This document shows, piece after piece, positions 24,053 through 36,376 of a stretch of 64,000 nucleotides of DNA. The translations under genes were made by a program, and so were the position numbers. The DNA is from Cytospora piceicola. Its lineage: Eukaryota > Ascomycota > Sordariomycetes > Diaporthales > Cytosporaceae. Where the stretch lies: assembly GCA_023375675.1 (NCBI GenBank), contig JALQBC010000005.1:558001-622000 (forward strand), in the 5' to 3' direction. The notes under the pieces were generated by a model that saw only the letters and a program-made list of their open reading frames with translations, made no database searches and had not been told where the DNA came from. Every line of letters starts with the position of its first letter. Positions within the stretch are counted from its first letter, which is position 1.

Positions 24053-24173
24053 GTATGCGTGGGCGTAGGCGCGGGCGTGAGCGTGAGCGAGAGCGTGGGC
24101 GTGGGCGTTGAGTATTGGTATTGGTCTGTATGGGTATTGGTATGGATATGGGTATAGGTATGTGGGTGTGGGC
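24053..24173. repeat. degenerate GGGCGT / GGTATT short tandem repeats
   Basis: A block of imperfect 6 bp units (GGGCGT, GAGCGT) passes into units of GGTATT and GGTATG. It lies 370-490 bp upstream of the hybrid kinase start, probably in its promoter. It produces Thr/His/Pro-rich shadow frames on the minus strand. Confidence 0.75.
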
Positions 24174-25769
24174 AATGGAGCGTGGATGAGGGCAGTGACC
24201 AGGGAAGAGCGAAAGTCGAGAGGTCGAGAGTACGCAATACATACAGTACGGTAAGATAGCGTACAGTTCCGCAGCTCACAGTTGTGTTGCGTACCTGTAG
24301 GGTATGACGTAGGAGCTGTGCCTTGTGCCTGTGCTGTGCCTGTGCCTGTTCCCGCCCGTAGTAAATCCGTTTGAAAAGTCCGTTTGAAAAGAGGAGGTCA
24401 AGAGTGAGAGGGAGGGACAGACACGGACCCGCCACCACTTGCTTGGTCTCGTCAAAACTTCGGTAGATAGGACTTTGGAAGACAACCTTGGGAGCTTTGA
24501 GCCCGAGTCCTGATCTTCCGGGTATATAAAATTTCTGCGCTCGGCTGGCGAGGGAAGTCTCTGCAGGCTGTAGGAGGGGATACCGTAAGTACGAGACAGT
24601 CAGAATTGATATGGAGAAGTTAGGAAATCAACAGCATAATTCGATTGTTCGTGGTCGTGGCCGTTGACTGAAACCCTGATTCCAGAATTTCTAGCTGTTC
24701 CTTGGTTTGCGTCGCGCCCAGTCACCAGTCACCAGTGGCCTGTCGGCTTGTTCAGGTTGTCTTTTAGGCCCAAAGCTACCCAGGTAGCCCTATACTACCA
24801 CAGTACTGACGCCAACTGTACCCTACTAGGCCGATCTCAGTTCCGGTCAGGATTACCTAACAGTGTGAAGATGATGGGTACTATGTACGGAGCACATTTC
24901 CCACATATCAACCTTGGAATCTACGATATGTCCTTCCTGCATACAATCTACTTACCTCCCTACCCAGGTAGGTGCCTACATAGGGCAGCTAGGTTGGCTG
25001 GTAGCAGGTATAGGGTGTATAGCATGCGCTGGTACAGTAGTTGTGTCGAGGACAAGGCGGCATTTTCGGGGATTTTTTGGTATTCACGATGCTTGAGTAT
25101 CCACGATGTTTCCGGAAGAAGGGGAGCACAACTTGTTCCTTGCGCTCGGACGACAGCCGTTTGACTCCATTCCTCGGCGACACAAGACTTTTCAACGATC
25201 ATCCTCTCGGGACAATTTTTTTTTTTGACTTTCCCCCTTGGCTGTATGTAGGTAGTAGGTACTGAGGTATAGTGGGGCGTGTTTTAACTTAGAGTGGCTA
25301 CTTTTTCCGGATCTTCACCACGATTATTGACGTCGGTGTTTAGAACGGTGGCTACGATATTTAACGATTAGCACAGTTAGACATGGTGCTGCTGCCAACA
25401 GGATATTTTTCTGAAGGCTGCTGACACCTACACCATGTACATTTGATACATGTCAGATCAAATATAAGGTTTCGGTTGATGCTGCCGTCGAGACGTCCCA
25501 TGGCTCCTCCGATCATTATTCCTTCCCTCATCGATTCTTGTTCCAAAACCCGAAGCCGACAGCCTCACGACTAAACACCTTGCAAGGATCTCAGCAGCGA
25601 CAGCCATCAATAGCCCAGGCACCTTGTTAAGCTTCAAAACGGTCATCACTCGGTGTTTACCGTGGCCGTGAAACCTAGCAGATATGTGAGGCACTGGGTT
25701 GTTCTTGAACGCCCACAGAGTGCTTAGGTACTATGTGTTTGTCCATAGGTAGTCTTGATACATACCTAC

Positions 25770-25808
25770 CTACCTACCTACCTAAGTATCGGTTAGGTAG
25801 GTAGGTAG
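25770..25808. repeat. (CCTA)n / (TAGG)n perfect hairpin
   Basis: A 16 bp arm (25770-25785) is followed by a 7 bp loop (GTATCGG) and its exact inverse (25793-25808). The CCTA array begins a few units earlier, at about 25764. It is related in unit to the TACCTAGGTA palindromes but arranged as a stem-loop. Confidence 0.85.
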
Positions 25809-28800
25809 AGAACGATATTGCGGTTCGGCGTTTGAATGGGTGAGGCAAACAACAAATGACGTTGGAAAGGGACAGTGTGCTAACTGGAGGAGTGATAGTC
25901 ACTTGGTGGCACAACGGTTGAGAGCGAAAAAGGGGTTCTCCTAGCGGCTGCAATGACAGCGGCCCAAAATGGGTTAAGACCCATGATGACGTAGACTTGC
26001 GCAGAGCTTGAATAACGTCACTGGATGTCAAGCGTAAGTATTCAGGTACCTAAATATGTAAGCGCCCGGGCGGCGGGGCTATGTGGTTAGCCTGTACATC
26101 TACTTGAAGTGTACGCACCTTCGTTATGAACTCCGACGTACTGTGTACGGACCAATACATTGTGACCAGACCCATAACCAAACCGCTGCCGAATGAGGAT
26201 TCACTTTGTGTACTGTGTACCTAGGTAGCAAGCTCTAACCTAGGAGCTGCATTGGCAATACTGTAGCGACCTCGTGCCGAAGCGGTGATAATTCTTGTCC
26301 ATGGAACATCCCCTTTGAATTCGCATAAACATCAGACGACTATCAAAATCTCTTCCCTTGAGACTTCCCAGGCTTCCCTTGGAAATCTGCATCTGCCTCG
26401 TTTTTTCTCATCACGAGACTTGCAAAGGAGTCTCTCCGAGCCTACGAGCAGCAACTCCCACGATCCACTGCTACACAATTTCTTGTTTGTCTAAATGAAT
26501 GTGGTTCCACCAAATGTTGCGTGGCTCTAGAGTCAACCTACCAGACTACCTACTAATCGTCTTCCGACCAACTTCTTTCACCAAGTGTATCACAAGGTCT
26601 GGTCTATCTCTGGAGAAGCCCGGCATTGCTTAGCAGTAACAGCAGAACATTTCCCTCTGCCTAAGTACACACTGTACTAGCAGGGTGAACAGGCTGGTAA
26701 GGCAAACAAAAGCGGCAATGCGAAATACGAGGACGAGGACGCCAGCTCTGGCGATATCGTCGCGACTCATGCGTTCCGGGGGAATATGTTGCTGTCGAGG
26801 ACCAGGAAGCCTTTGCTACTCGGTCGCAAACCCAGAAACCTCATTACAACGCTGGGTGTGCGGCGCCGTCGAATAATATCGCATTAGCCCTATCGCATTG
26901 GCACAAGTGCTGCGATACGGAATGAACCGTGTCCCTTGTTGTTCACACATGCCACCTCGTGCGTGGTTGTTTGTGGAAGTCCCGACAATCACTAACTATC
27001 TTGAATGGTTTTGTCCTGGTGGGTGTCGGGCAGGGAGCAGTGACTTCGTGTCACTTGATTACCACAACTATTTTGATCCGAGTTCACAGGCAGCCAAGAT
27101 GAGCAGGGACAGGGACAGGCATGTCGCACCGATTAGCAGATGTTCACGCCCGTGCTCAAATACTATGGTCCATGGCTAAACCCGACATATACACAGTATA
27201 CCAATGGCAACCAACGGCGACTTGAGAAAGTCGCTAACGGGAACAGTCAAGCATCGAAAATTTTCCATCTTTTTGACCCTCATTGCTGCGGGGGACGTTG
27301 CCGCAGCGTGATATGGAGACCAAGTGGTCTGGCAGGTCTCTTGCTCGATTTGCGAGCAGATCAAGACTATCAGCATTGCAGCAACGGGGCAGGGGAATTT
27401 TGTTCAGGGAAGATTCCCTGTTTGAGAGGCTTTGTTACATCGTTGAGGGATCACCAATGTTATTTCCCATTACAGCGTACTTGGAAATGTCGGAAGACGA
27501 GCTGATCGCCGCAAGCGAATAATTCCGCGGCTGGGCTTGAAGACAGCAAAGTCGGTGGTCAAGTCCTGTCCAGGGACAGCTTTGAAGGTCTTATTCGAGG
27601 TCACGATGGCTCGTTACGGGAAAGTCTTGGGTCAAGACAGTGTGAGCCGTGTGTGGAAGAGTAGCAGATTGGCTGTCATGGGAGAGACGAATCTTGTATC
27701 AGGCGTTGTGTTCAGCCTGACTGATGGAAATGGACCAGCCCAGAAGCAGGTAGTGACGTTGGAAAAGGTCTGTAAAGAGATAGGTGAGGATCCAACAAGC
27801 ATGCTTCTACTGACTACAGGGAGGAGAATACAGGGTAGGTCTCGATCCGACGACAAGACAGATACGCCAATAATAATGCTATGTTCGGAGCGCATCGATC
27901 CTAGATATCTGGCGCCCCGGGCCGAACATCACTTGATTGTCGTGGGATGGCCTATTTACTGGTGGCAGTTTTGGAGCCGCTAATTATTCGTGAAATTATG
28001 GATCGGATCTCGACTTGGAAAGGGCTGGATGTTTACATAAACTGGCGCGTGGTTCCCAGTATCGCAATTCTACGGATCCACCTCGCGGGGTGCCGGCAGG
28101 ACCTCCGAGCGATGAGACGAGAAACGGTGATGCTGGTGCACCTACATGTCTTAGTTCGACCGGTCCCTACTGGGAGCATCCTCTCTTCAACGCCTCGGCT
28201 TTGGCAGCGAGGCGGACGCGTCAACCCCTCAGTGGCTGATGGCTTTTCTGTTCGGCCTTCCGGCCGTCTCTTGCCCCCTCTACGTGGCTTGCTGCCTCTG
28301 TCTCTGTCTCTGCCTCTGCCCGGTCACCTCCTGCCTCTTGGTTCCGTACTCGAGGGCGTAAACGCCTCCCTAGAGATACCATCAACGTCATTGGCTGTGG
28401 TATGGCGTCCCATTTACATGGCACAAGGAAGTGCCTGCCCAGGTGGTGTACACTGCCTGTTACCGGGGGAAGGCGTCCGCGTGGTTGCGATCGGTATTAC
28501 GAGTCTACGAAGGCGCATGCGTTAATAAGAGAACAAATAGAATTTGTTTCTTTATCGCGTGTGTTCACCGCCGCGGAGGAGGGCGAATGCTGTTATGTGT
28601 CACCTAACAACTGATTCCGGTGACATCCACTGCTGCGCTGCCTATCCAACGTTTTTTGGCAAGTGAGATAGTAAGGAGGGCGACTTTGCATCACAGCTTT
28701 GCGTGCACATGCTCGATGATGATCCGGGTTATCTTCCAGGTATTTCTGGTTTTATTCTCCACTCACGGCAAGAAGAGTACACAAGGCATGAACTTATAGC

Positions 28801-29101
28801 ATGTGAGACAGTCATGTCGCACGTAAAGATCAGTCCCCAAGAGCACGTCAGTAGTTAATCCAGCGTCCATTTGGAAGACGCATACCCGTATGACACTCCC
28901 CGCTAAGGCGTACCTAGGATATGACCGAGCTCAGATTCACTCACGACAAAAACCTCGCGATATATTCAATGATTGCAACGCAGCAGTTCGTTGGACAGGT
29001 ACAACGCCCGAGGTGGAAAAGTGAACAGTCTTTGTCCCCGGGGCAGCACGCACCAGCCAAGAGCTCGATGAATGACAGGCCCCACCGATCCCTGTCTGCT
29101 C

Positions 29102-29940
29102 CTATCGGTCACGACCAATATCGAAGCCCAACTTCCTGGGGTGAAGCCTGGGGTACACCCCGATAACGACGAGAGCGACAGCCACGCAAACCGTCCACAG
29201 CCGGATACTCAGCACGTTGACGTTGAAGTCCGTATAGACCGCACTGATAACCGTCGCGAGGATGAGCAGGTACAGTAGGTAGCCACTCATCCGGTGATAC
29301 TTCCACAACGCCTTGGCATTGTCGACGCCACCAAACACACCGGGCACCCCCCACATGAAGAACCCGAAGACATACTGCACCAGCAGCACCAGGCTGGTGG
29401 CCACACCCAGGTACCCGTGGACGGAGTGGAAGTGGCTGCCGGGCCCCTGCTTGATCTTGTTGGCCTCGATGATCAGGACGCCGGCCGCGAAGAGGACGAA
29501 CGACAGCAGGTTGAGGGCGCCGTGGGCGCGGGCCCCGACGAGCTTGTCGGCCGCGGTCGACGTCGGCTGGAGAACGAGGATGGCCTCGGTCAGGACGAGG
29601 ACGCCAACGGACTGGAGCAGCGGGTGCGGGCTGAAGAGCGGGATCAAGGGTCGGGTCTGGAAGGTGGCGACCCACACGAGGGCGACGAGCAGGATGACAC
29701 CGGCCTGGGCGAGCCAGCCCGTACCTGGGTGGTGGACGGAGGGTTAGCACTTTTATTTTTCTGCCATGCATATCATGGATTGGAAATCGGGAGGGATGCT
29801 GTACCGGTGTATAGATTGCGGAAAATCGACTCGTCTGGTTTCTGCATGACGTCCCCTGGTCGGCCAAGAAGTGGTTCTGATTCTCTTTCTTCATGGTTGG
29901 TCTCTGGGGGATGCTCTGGTATGCCTGTCGCGGAAGACAT
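29102..29940 (-). CDS. cytochrome b561 family transmembrane protein
   Basis: Two exons, 29805..29940 and 29102..29724, with an 80 bp intron; 252 residues. It is a di-heme b-type cytochrome that moves electrons across a membrane, usually from cytosolic ascorbate or a similar donor (family knowledge). Four histidines with the typical spacing are present: H79 (FSPHPLL), H113 (RAHGALN), H148 (HSVHGYLG) and H189 (KYHRMSGY). Hydrophobic segments fit five to six membrane helices at about 51-70, 83-100, 115-131, 150-172, 190-209 and 214-234. The first 45 residues are a polar cytosolic tail ending QKPDESIFRNLYT. No DOMON or reductase domain is fused. The start is the only ATG that gives this tail in frame; the intron falls within the Gly codon of YTGTGW. 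Confidence 0.93.
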
Positions 29941-31045
29941 CTTGTCTAGAATGAATGAGGAGCAGTCTATTGGTGGCTCAAGTGTTTGCTTTGACCTATC
30001 TGGATGAATCGCGATCAGAGTGATGATCTATGGTTGCAGTCTGTGTCAACCCCAGAGTAGTAATGATTCAGGGGAGTCTTAGAGTTGGAAGGACCGGTCG
30101 ACTAGTAGTCCTCAAAGCTTTGTCAAGATCGGAGCTTGATATGAGATCTTGATATGGGAGCTGACGCCTGTGTACCGTAGCAAGGAATGGCGTCTGACTT
30201 CTTTGAGGGGTTGATCCGCCAGGAGCTTGCGGCTGAAGTATGTATTCTGCACTGTCAGAGCGTACGGTTATAATCGGTAAATCACCCAAATCGTGGCCGA
30301 GGAGATGACACCATTCAGCTCCAAATTAGACAAGATAGGAATAGACAATGCCCGTGTTGATGCTATAGTATCGACGATGAGTACATGGGCGTGGGAGGTG
30401 ATTGCTCTAGCCTATCGTAGACTTGGCATTACTACAGTACCACTAGTAGATACTTAGGTACCTACCTACCTAGGTACGTACCTACAGTACATACCTACCT
30501 AGGTACCTGGTAGCTAAACCCCTCATCCACATATCAGAAGCAAGGGGCGGCAAAGAGCGGGGGAACATCATCCAATTGGGTCTGACGTAACCATAGAACC
30601 TCTTGTTGAGCCGCTTTCTACTTGTGTTTGTGATGACTTGGCAGGCCGGCTGTGCTACAATAGGATGGTGAACAGAAGTCGGTCACTGGTGATGATGACT
30701 GCGCATCGCGAAGACAAGAGGTGCATGTTGGAATCTGGGACAAAATGCCCGTCCACATTCAAGTGCCGGCTCCACAGAGCAGTATTCGGCCGCTTCCGGT
30801 TCTCATCCGGTGCCCGGCCGGGGCCGGAGCCGGGGCTATTTTCAATTACTCGATTGGCTCTTGTCAATGGAGCCGCGATAGCGGCTCTGTGACCAAGACA
30901 TGATACCGCAAGCACGTGTGTAGTTCACCTCAACGTTTATCCGACGTGTCTTTACACATCTCAATAGCCCCCCCTCCCTTTTGATTCTTAGTGAGATAGG
31001 TTTCCTTTAACAAGAAAGAGCCCTAGGACAAGCAGGTAGTTCAAG
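29941..31045. promoter_or_regulatory. divergent promoter region, cytochrome b561 gene and allantoicase
   Basis: 1.1 kb between divergent start codons. It contains a dense palindrome cluster at 30451-30515, a CACGTG box at 30913-30918 and GATA elements at 30937-30941 (TTATC) and 30995-30998. Fungal purine-catabolism genes are commonly controlled by a GATA factor (AreA/NIT2), so the two GATA sites near the allantoicase start are plausible, but sites this short also occur by chance. Confidence 0.4.
30451..30515. repeat. cluster of TACCTAGGTA-type palindromes
   Basis: 65 bp made almost wholly of TAGG, TACC and GTAC units, with two exact TACCTAGGTA copies (30467-30476 and 30496-30505) and one TACTTAGGTACCTA variant at its left end. 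Confidence 0.9.
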
Positions 31046-32227
31046 ATGGCGGATGAAATCGAATATAAACTTGAGGATGTGAAGGCCACGTCGGTGGCCT
31101 CCGATGACATCGACCAGACATTCCGCTCAAGCTGCATAGGTATGAGCAACACCGACCACCTTGATGGTGGACTTCAACAGCTCTGTTGTTGTTGTTCTCT
31201 GCGTATCCCCATCAATGATCAAAGCCAGCTGACAAGCGTGAGAACAGACCTCGTCTCCGCCGCCCTGGGCGGCAAGGTCCTCGGCTTCTCGGACGAGTGG
31301 TTCGCCGAGGCCTCCAACCTCCTCACGCCCACGGCGCCCATCCGCCAGCCCGGCAAGATGGTCTACACGGGCGCCTGGTTCGACGGGTGGGAGACGCGGC
31401 GGCACAACCCGGCGCCCTTCGACTGGGCCGTCATCCGCCTCGGCGTCGCCTCGGGCACCGTCGAGGGCGTCGAGGTGGACACGTTCGCCTTCTCGGGGAA
31501 CCACGCGCCCTTCGTCTCGGTCGAGGGGTGCTTCCGGCCCGGCGGGGACGCCGAGGTCCTCTCGTGGGGCGGCGCCCGCGGCGGCTGGGAGACCATCCTC
31601 GGCGTGCGCGAGTGCGGGCCCTCGCGGCGCTTCGGCTGGAGGCTCGACGGCCCCGCGCCCAGGCAGTACACGCACGTGCGCCTGAACATGTACCCGGACG
31701 GCGGCATCGCGCGCTTCCGGCTGTTCGGCCACGCGGTGCCCGTCTTCCCCGAGGACGCGGGCGCGGTCCTCGACCTCGCGGCCGCGCAGAACGGCGGCGT
31801 CGCCGTGTCGTGCAGCGACCAGCACTTCGGCACCAAGGACAACCTGATCCTGCCGGGCCGGGGAAAGGACATGGGCGACGGGTGGGAGACGGCGCGGTCC
31901 CGCGAGAAGGGCCACGTCGACTGGGCCGTCATCCGGCTCGGCGCGCCGGGGCTTATCCAGCGGCTCCTGGTGGACACGGCGCACTTCAGGGGTAACTTCC
32001 CGCAGAAGGTCAGGGTGGACGCCATCGAGTGGAAGGGAGAAGGCGAGCCCCCGGCGGCGGCTGAGGGGTGGCAGGAGCTTGTGGAGGCCAGCAAGACCGG
32101 GCCCGACCAGGAGCACGAGTTTGCGTCCAAGATTCAGGACAGGCCTTTCACGCACGTCAAGTTGACCATGATACCCGATGGAGGAGTGAAGAGGATCCGT
32201 GTTTTCGCCAAGCGAGCCGCCAAATGA
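31046..32227 (+). CDS. DAL2: allantoicase (allantoate amidinohydrolase)
   Basis: Two exons, 31046..31139 and 31248..32227, with a 108 bp intron; 357 residues, normal for the family. It hydrolyses allantoate to ureidoglycolate and urea, the step after allantoinase in purine-nitrogen use (yeast DAL2, Neurospora alc-1). The exon junction gives CIDLVSAALGGKVLGFSDEWF, the family's opening motif. Two tandem jelly-roll repeats are visible: the first has GWETRRHNPAPFDWAVIRLG (about 86-105), the second GWETARSREKGHVDWAVIRLG (about 247-267). Each ends in a YTHVRLNMYPDGGIARFRLF or FTHVKLTMIPDGGVKRIRVF motif. Exon 2 is very GC-rich in third positions, which yields antisense frames of up to 387 codons that are not genes. 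The start is the first ATG; the short first exon is confirmed by frame. Confidence 0.96.
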   Translation: MADEIEYKLEDVKATSVASDDIDQTFRSSCIGMSNTDHLDGGLQQLCCCCSLRIPINDQSQLTSVRTDLVSAALGGKVLGFSDEWFAEASNLLTPTAPIRQPGKMVYTGAWFDGWETRRHNPAPFDWAVIRLGVASGTVEGVEVDTFAFSGNHAPFVSVEGCFRPGGDAEVLSWGGARGGWETILGVRECGPSRRFGWRLDGPAPRQYTHVRLNMYPDGGIARFRLFGHAVPVFPEDAGAVLDLAAAQNGGVAVSCSDQHFGTKDNLILPGRGKDMGDGWETARSREKGHVDWAVIRLGAPGLIQRLLVDTAHFRGNFPQKVRVDAIEWKGEGEPPAAAEGWQELVEASKTGPDQEHEFASKIQDRPFTHVKLTMIPDGGVKRIRVFAKRAAK

Positions 32228-35200
32228 TAGCCGCAGGAGAAGGACCGTGAAAAGGGGGCCAACGAACAGAGAGATTTGGAAAAGGCTCATCTCACATACG
32301 CACCAACTTAGATATTCGCTTCTACAGGAGCAACCGAATACTTCCTTCTGGCATCAGTTAAAAAGCCACAAAGGAGCGGGGGGAGTGACGGCAACCGTGA
32401 CCCCTTGAGATCACGGGATCCTACATATCCTGAGTAGACTTGTTCTCTTCGGTAGCCCAGTACCCAATCGACCTTGCGGGAACCCTTCACCGCCCTCGTT
32501 TCCAACAAGTGATCCTCAGTCCGTCGTATGTTGGTCAATCGCGTCAGTCTAGCCATGAGACTGCCTCAGTTACAAGCATCGAATGTCCCCAGTTGTGGGA
32601 AAAAATAAAACCTTCTTTTCTGCTTCTTCACCGGTTTCCTTGCCTCTTGCCACGTCTGCCTTCCGATCGACAATCCCCATCATTGGCTGCTCTGCACTGT
32701 ACGCTCCCTTGTGCTTCCATATCCAAGTTGGACAGGAGGTATGTTTGTTGTACCTTGTTGCAGCAGACTCGCCCGCTTCCTCTGCTGTGGATCAGCGAGC
32801 CAGCCGGACTCATATCGCCGCTAGGCGTTGAAGCGATGTAGCTGTTGCGTATGACAAGACGCACAGCGCAATTCCAGGACATCGATTGGAAAGGCGCTCA
32901 AGAAGTGACAATCAATCTTGTAACTGTGGTCCATGGGCGCCTTGCGGGATCAGTCCAATATATTCGGAGCGCCCTGCAAAGCACAAATGCTTTTCTGCCT
33001 ACGTGTACAGTAGACTATAGCGTTCTTGGCTAACATTGTGCTCGTTAAGTTAAATGAAAAAAGTATGAGGTCTCCGCGGAGCCATCGGCATGTAACAGTT
33101 TGTCGTACTTAAGTATGTTTATGTATGTGAGGTCAGGGGGAAACTTCTGCATGTGGCCCATACATATGGGCGAGATTGTGCTTTGAACATAACAGCACCC
33201 GGGCACGGATTTGCTTACCCGTAAGCAATGACTGAATGAAGTAGAGAATGCGATTGGTATAATAATGCAGAGGCCTGAGAATGGGCCGCAGGCACATTAC
33301 CTCGTTCCATAATCGCTTGGTCTAGCCGACCAGCCAGTCATGGCAAGATGGCAAGGGAAAACGCCTCGCTCCATTTTGATTCTAACGAAGGGGGCTCCTT
33401 AGATGTAGATCCCCAAGAACCAGACTTGTTCCCTATATGGAGAATCTAAAAAATCGCACCATTTGACGTCCCCGATTACACAGAAAAAAAGCAACAGGGG
33501 AGAAGGAGTGGCGGCGCTGCCACAGCCGGTCTCATAGGTGGACTACGATCTAGGAAACATCCCGACCGAGTCTCGGGCAACTTTGAGACATGGCCGTCAC
33601 GCTTGGCCTGGCCATACACACACATGCGGTTCTGTATCAGCTCAAATGGCTACGAGGCCGAGGCAAAGGGATGGTCCAGTCGATTTCGAATTAGACGTTT
33701 TACTTGGAAGAATGGTAAACCAATCGTTTGCTTAGTATGGAAAGGGAGGGAATCAACAATCTGAAACTTCCAATGGAAGATTGCCTGCTTGTAGATCACG
33801 ACGGATGTGGCTGGCTTGAGCATAGAAACTGCGTCTCTCTTATGCATAGAAGCGTTGAGAGGGGCTTCCATCCGGCTCTGGAGGCCAGAAGCCTTTGGGG
33901 TACAGCATTTTTTTAATCTGTGAAAACGATGGTCTGTCTTAGTATGCAGCAGCTCCAATGGTCAGTTCTTCTTCAGCAAGGTCAACCGACAGGCCGGCAT
34001 TGTCACGGTACTGAGCCGGACTATCAACGATATGAATCCCGGCATTCTGGGAATTACGGTTCCAACTCGGAGCACAAGGGGATGGCACGTACGGAGCCAG
34101 CAGCAAGACTCGAGGCCAGAGGGTCTCGATAGGTGAGGAGTCTCATCTGGAGGTTTGACCCACCTGCCCGCCGTTGTCCTTTGACAGGACCAGACAGCGG
34201 TGACACTTGGGATAGCTCGATTTGGGTCCCGCACCGTGTTCAAACCCCCCAAATAATGACCCAACCCTGCCATTAATATATGAGACATCATCTCGTAGGG
34301 CTAGTTTTCGCACCTCGTCGCCGTGTATCGGTAGCACAGCAGATGGAACTGGCGTCAACGGAACGCTGCAACTTGACTCCTCGTTTTTGCCATGGGTGGT
34401 TCCCAACGATTTTCATGTTCTCTTTAGAGTCGAGCTTTCTTGGGGTCGCATGTGGTTGCTTACCAGCCACTGGGCATCATTGCGAGCCTTGAACCCTTCA
34501 TCAGTATGAATAACACCATTCTGCACTGCAATTCCGAAGCTGCACCTAGTACCAAGACTTCTGCACGTAAGCAAGTAGTTTGGAGTCATTTACAGGTCAC
34601 CCGGCTAAGTCGCGGACAACCGTCGCCCATTGCCATGCATGCCCGTTGAGGAGTGGCAAGCCTCCCACCTCACTGCAGAACGGGAATCTCGGACGTGGCT
34701 AGTATATAGACAGACGCCATTCGGCGCAAGTCTACCAAATCGCGCCTTTCCCGCGAAGCTAGAACTTTTAGGCTGTTGACGTAGGTCGGGCCAAGCTCGC
34801 GCAACACGCGTCGCTGCCTCTTTATGTGAGCAGGACCGAGGTGCAGCAAGGTTCTCTGGTAGTTTTCGGAGCTCCGGCCGATGCGCCCCCAAGGAGTACA
34901 CAGTACAAAGCCTGTCAGTGCGTAGACTGAAGCCGTACACTGCCCTCTTCGTTTTGGACCTTGAAGTCCCGCGGGTGGTATGGTAGATGGGTCCAACGGC
35001 CCTCAGCATAAGCATGTAGGGCGCATATTGAGTTCCCCTTGATGGATCGCAAGGCGTCCGCGGCAAGCCGAAACGCACTGATGGAATCGGAGCGCTTAAA
35101 ATGAAAGAAACCCGGTTGACAGGTCCGTTAGTCCTGAATTATGAACCGGGGCCAAGTGCAAGTTTAGTGGATTGTTGACCCCCGGGTGTCGATACTTCTT

Positions 35201-36284
35201 CTTCAGCCACACTGTGCTGAGACCGTGGCCCGAGGACCTCAGGTGTGTATATTTTCGTAGACACAGGATAGATCGTTTCCAATCGTTTTCACGTTGCGGT
35301 TGTCCTTTTGGATGGCGTAATGGGCACTCGGGGTTGGCCAGCTGTGATGGGTATGGTAAACACTGTAACCACGTTCGAAACTCAGGCCACTGCTGGAATC
35401 GATGCTGGCACTTGCAGCTCTGGCGCTCATGGGCTGAAAAATTATCGACTGAGTTCAGGGGGGATTACCCAGTTCCAACAACAGGCTTGGGGTGGCAGGC
35501 AGGCAAGACCGTAGCAGCACGGTGGGATTCGGTAATGAGCAGCCACAGTGTTTGATTGACAGGGTCATGGCTTCTATGCCTCATCAGTACCAAATCTGGG
35601 CAAGGTGAAAGCCCGATCTGACGACATGGGTTTGAGCTCTCTTGTGTGCCAGGGGGCCACGGACAGCACCGCACCTCGAGTGGTTGGGCATTTTGGCATC
35701 TAGCTTCAGGTATTCTGCAGCCTCCCAAGTGCAAAGAGACGTACACATGGAGAAGACATGTACGGATCCGTACAAAGGTGGCGGTGGACAAGTATCCCGT
35801 CCATTTATCAACCGATCGTTCAACCTCTGGGTAACGCAGCGTGGGACACTTGCTCGGCCGGGTTTGACAGAGACGGATCCACATAGAGCAAGTTGCTTGC
35901 CGGTTATCCAGTGAGATTGTCAGTTCGGACTGGCTGGGAATTCCGGGCTCATGATCATGAGGTTGCGAGATTGGGCTCACTCGTTCGAGTTCTCATCGCC
36001 TGTCTCTTCAGGCTGTCAAGGTGTGGATTAGGGTGATGCGGGACTTGCAGGGTAGTATCAAGAGAAATAGCACATCGTTTCAGATATATTCTGAAAAGGA
36101 TGAGTCAGCAGCCAACCGGGGCTTCCGTTCTTGTGGTTGGATGCCAGAAGGAGCCACAGAGTTCAGACAGAGAAGGTGCTCTCCCCCGGCCGAGTGGGGG
36201 ATGCATGCGGAGCAGCCACATCCATGGATCATCTTGGCAGCCCCCAGGTGCTTTAGTGACACTTGCTTGTACATATATACATCA

Positions 36285-36376
36285 GTACCTTGGTACTTAG
36301 GTACATGTAGGTACCTAGGTATGTATGTACTGTACATACCCAGGATTCCAAGTACCTAGGTACCTACTGTAGGTAG
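36285..36376. repeat. densest cluster of TACCTAGGTA-type palindromes
   Basis: About 90 bp containing exact palindromes at 36312-36321 and 36353-36362, linked by GTATGTATGTACTGTACATAC, which is itself an imperfect inverted repeat. The flanks continue in TAGGTA and TACTTAGGTAC variants. Confidence 0.9.

Larger units (their letters stand above)
23688..29101. other. gene-poor region between hybrid kinase and cytochrome b561 gene
   Basis: 5.4 kb without a gene I can support. The first kilobase is probably promoter of the kinase gene and contains GGC/GGT-rich short tandem motifs (23936-23970 and 24053-24173). TAGG/CCTA hairpins lie at 24955-24985 and 25762-25808, and an exact TACCTAGGTA at 26218. 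Between about 26.9 and 28.6 kb the plus strand has several medium open frames in different phases; one possible small spliced gene there is discussed in the findings. No transposase, reverse transcriptase or other domain was recognised. Confidence 0.5.

Noticed and set aside
24053..24173. possible CRISPR-like or minisatellite array
   Set aside because: Units are about 6 bp, imperfect and without spacers; it is a simple low-complexity tract in a eukaryotic genome.
27947..28525. 192-codon plus-strand frame
   Set aside because: The Leu/Pro/Arg-rich translation includes a short CTCTGT repeat (LSLSLPLP) and has no recognisable domain; competing frames overlap it.
31127..32290. 387-codon minus-strand open frame over the allantoicase gene
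   Set aside because: It is antisense to a clear enzyme gene. High GC in third codon positions removes stop codons on the other strand; the product is Arg/Val/Ala-rich and has no domain.
34605..35078. 157-codon minus-strand frame
   Set aside because: No domain, a competing frame in another phase, and nothing gene-like such as splice-linked neighbours.
35331..35410. tRNA-like B-box sequence (GTTCGAAAC) with a distant A-box-like stretch
   Set aside because: The flanking sequence does not form an acceptor stem or an anticodon arm.
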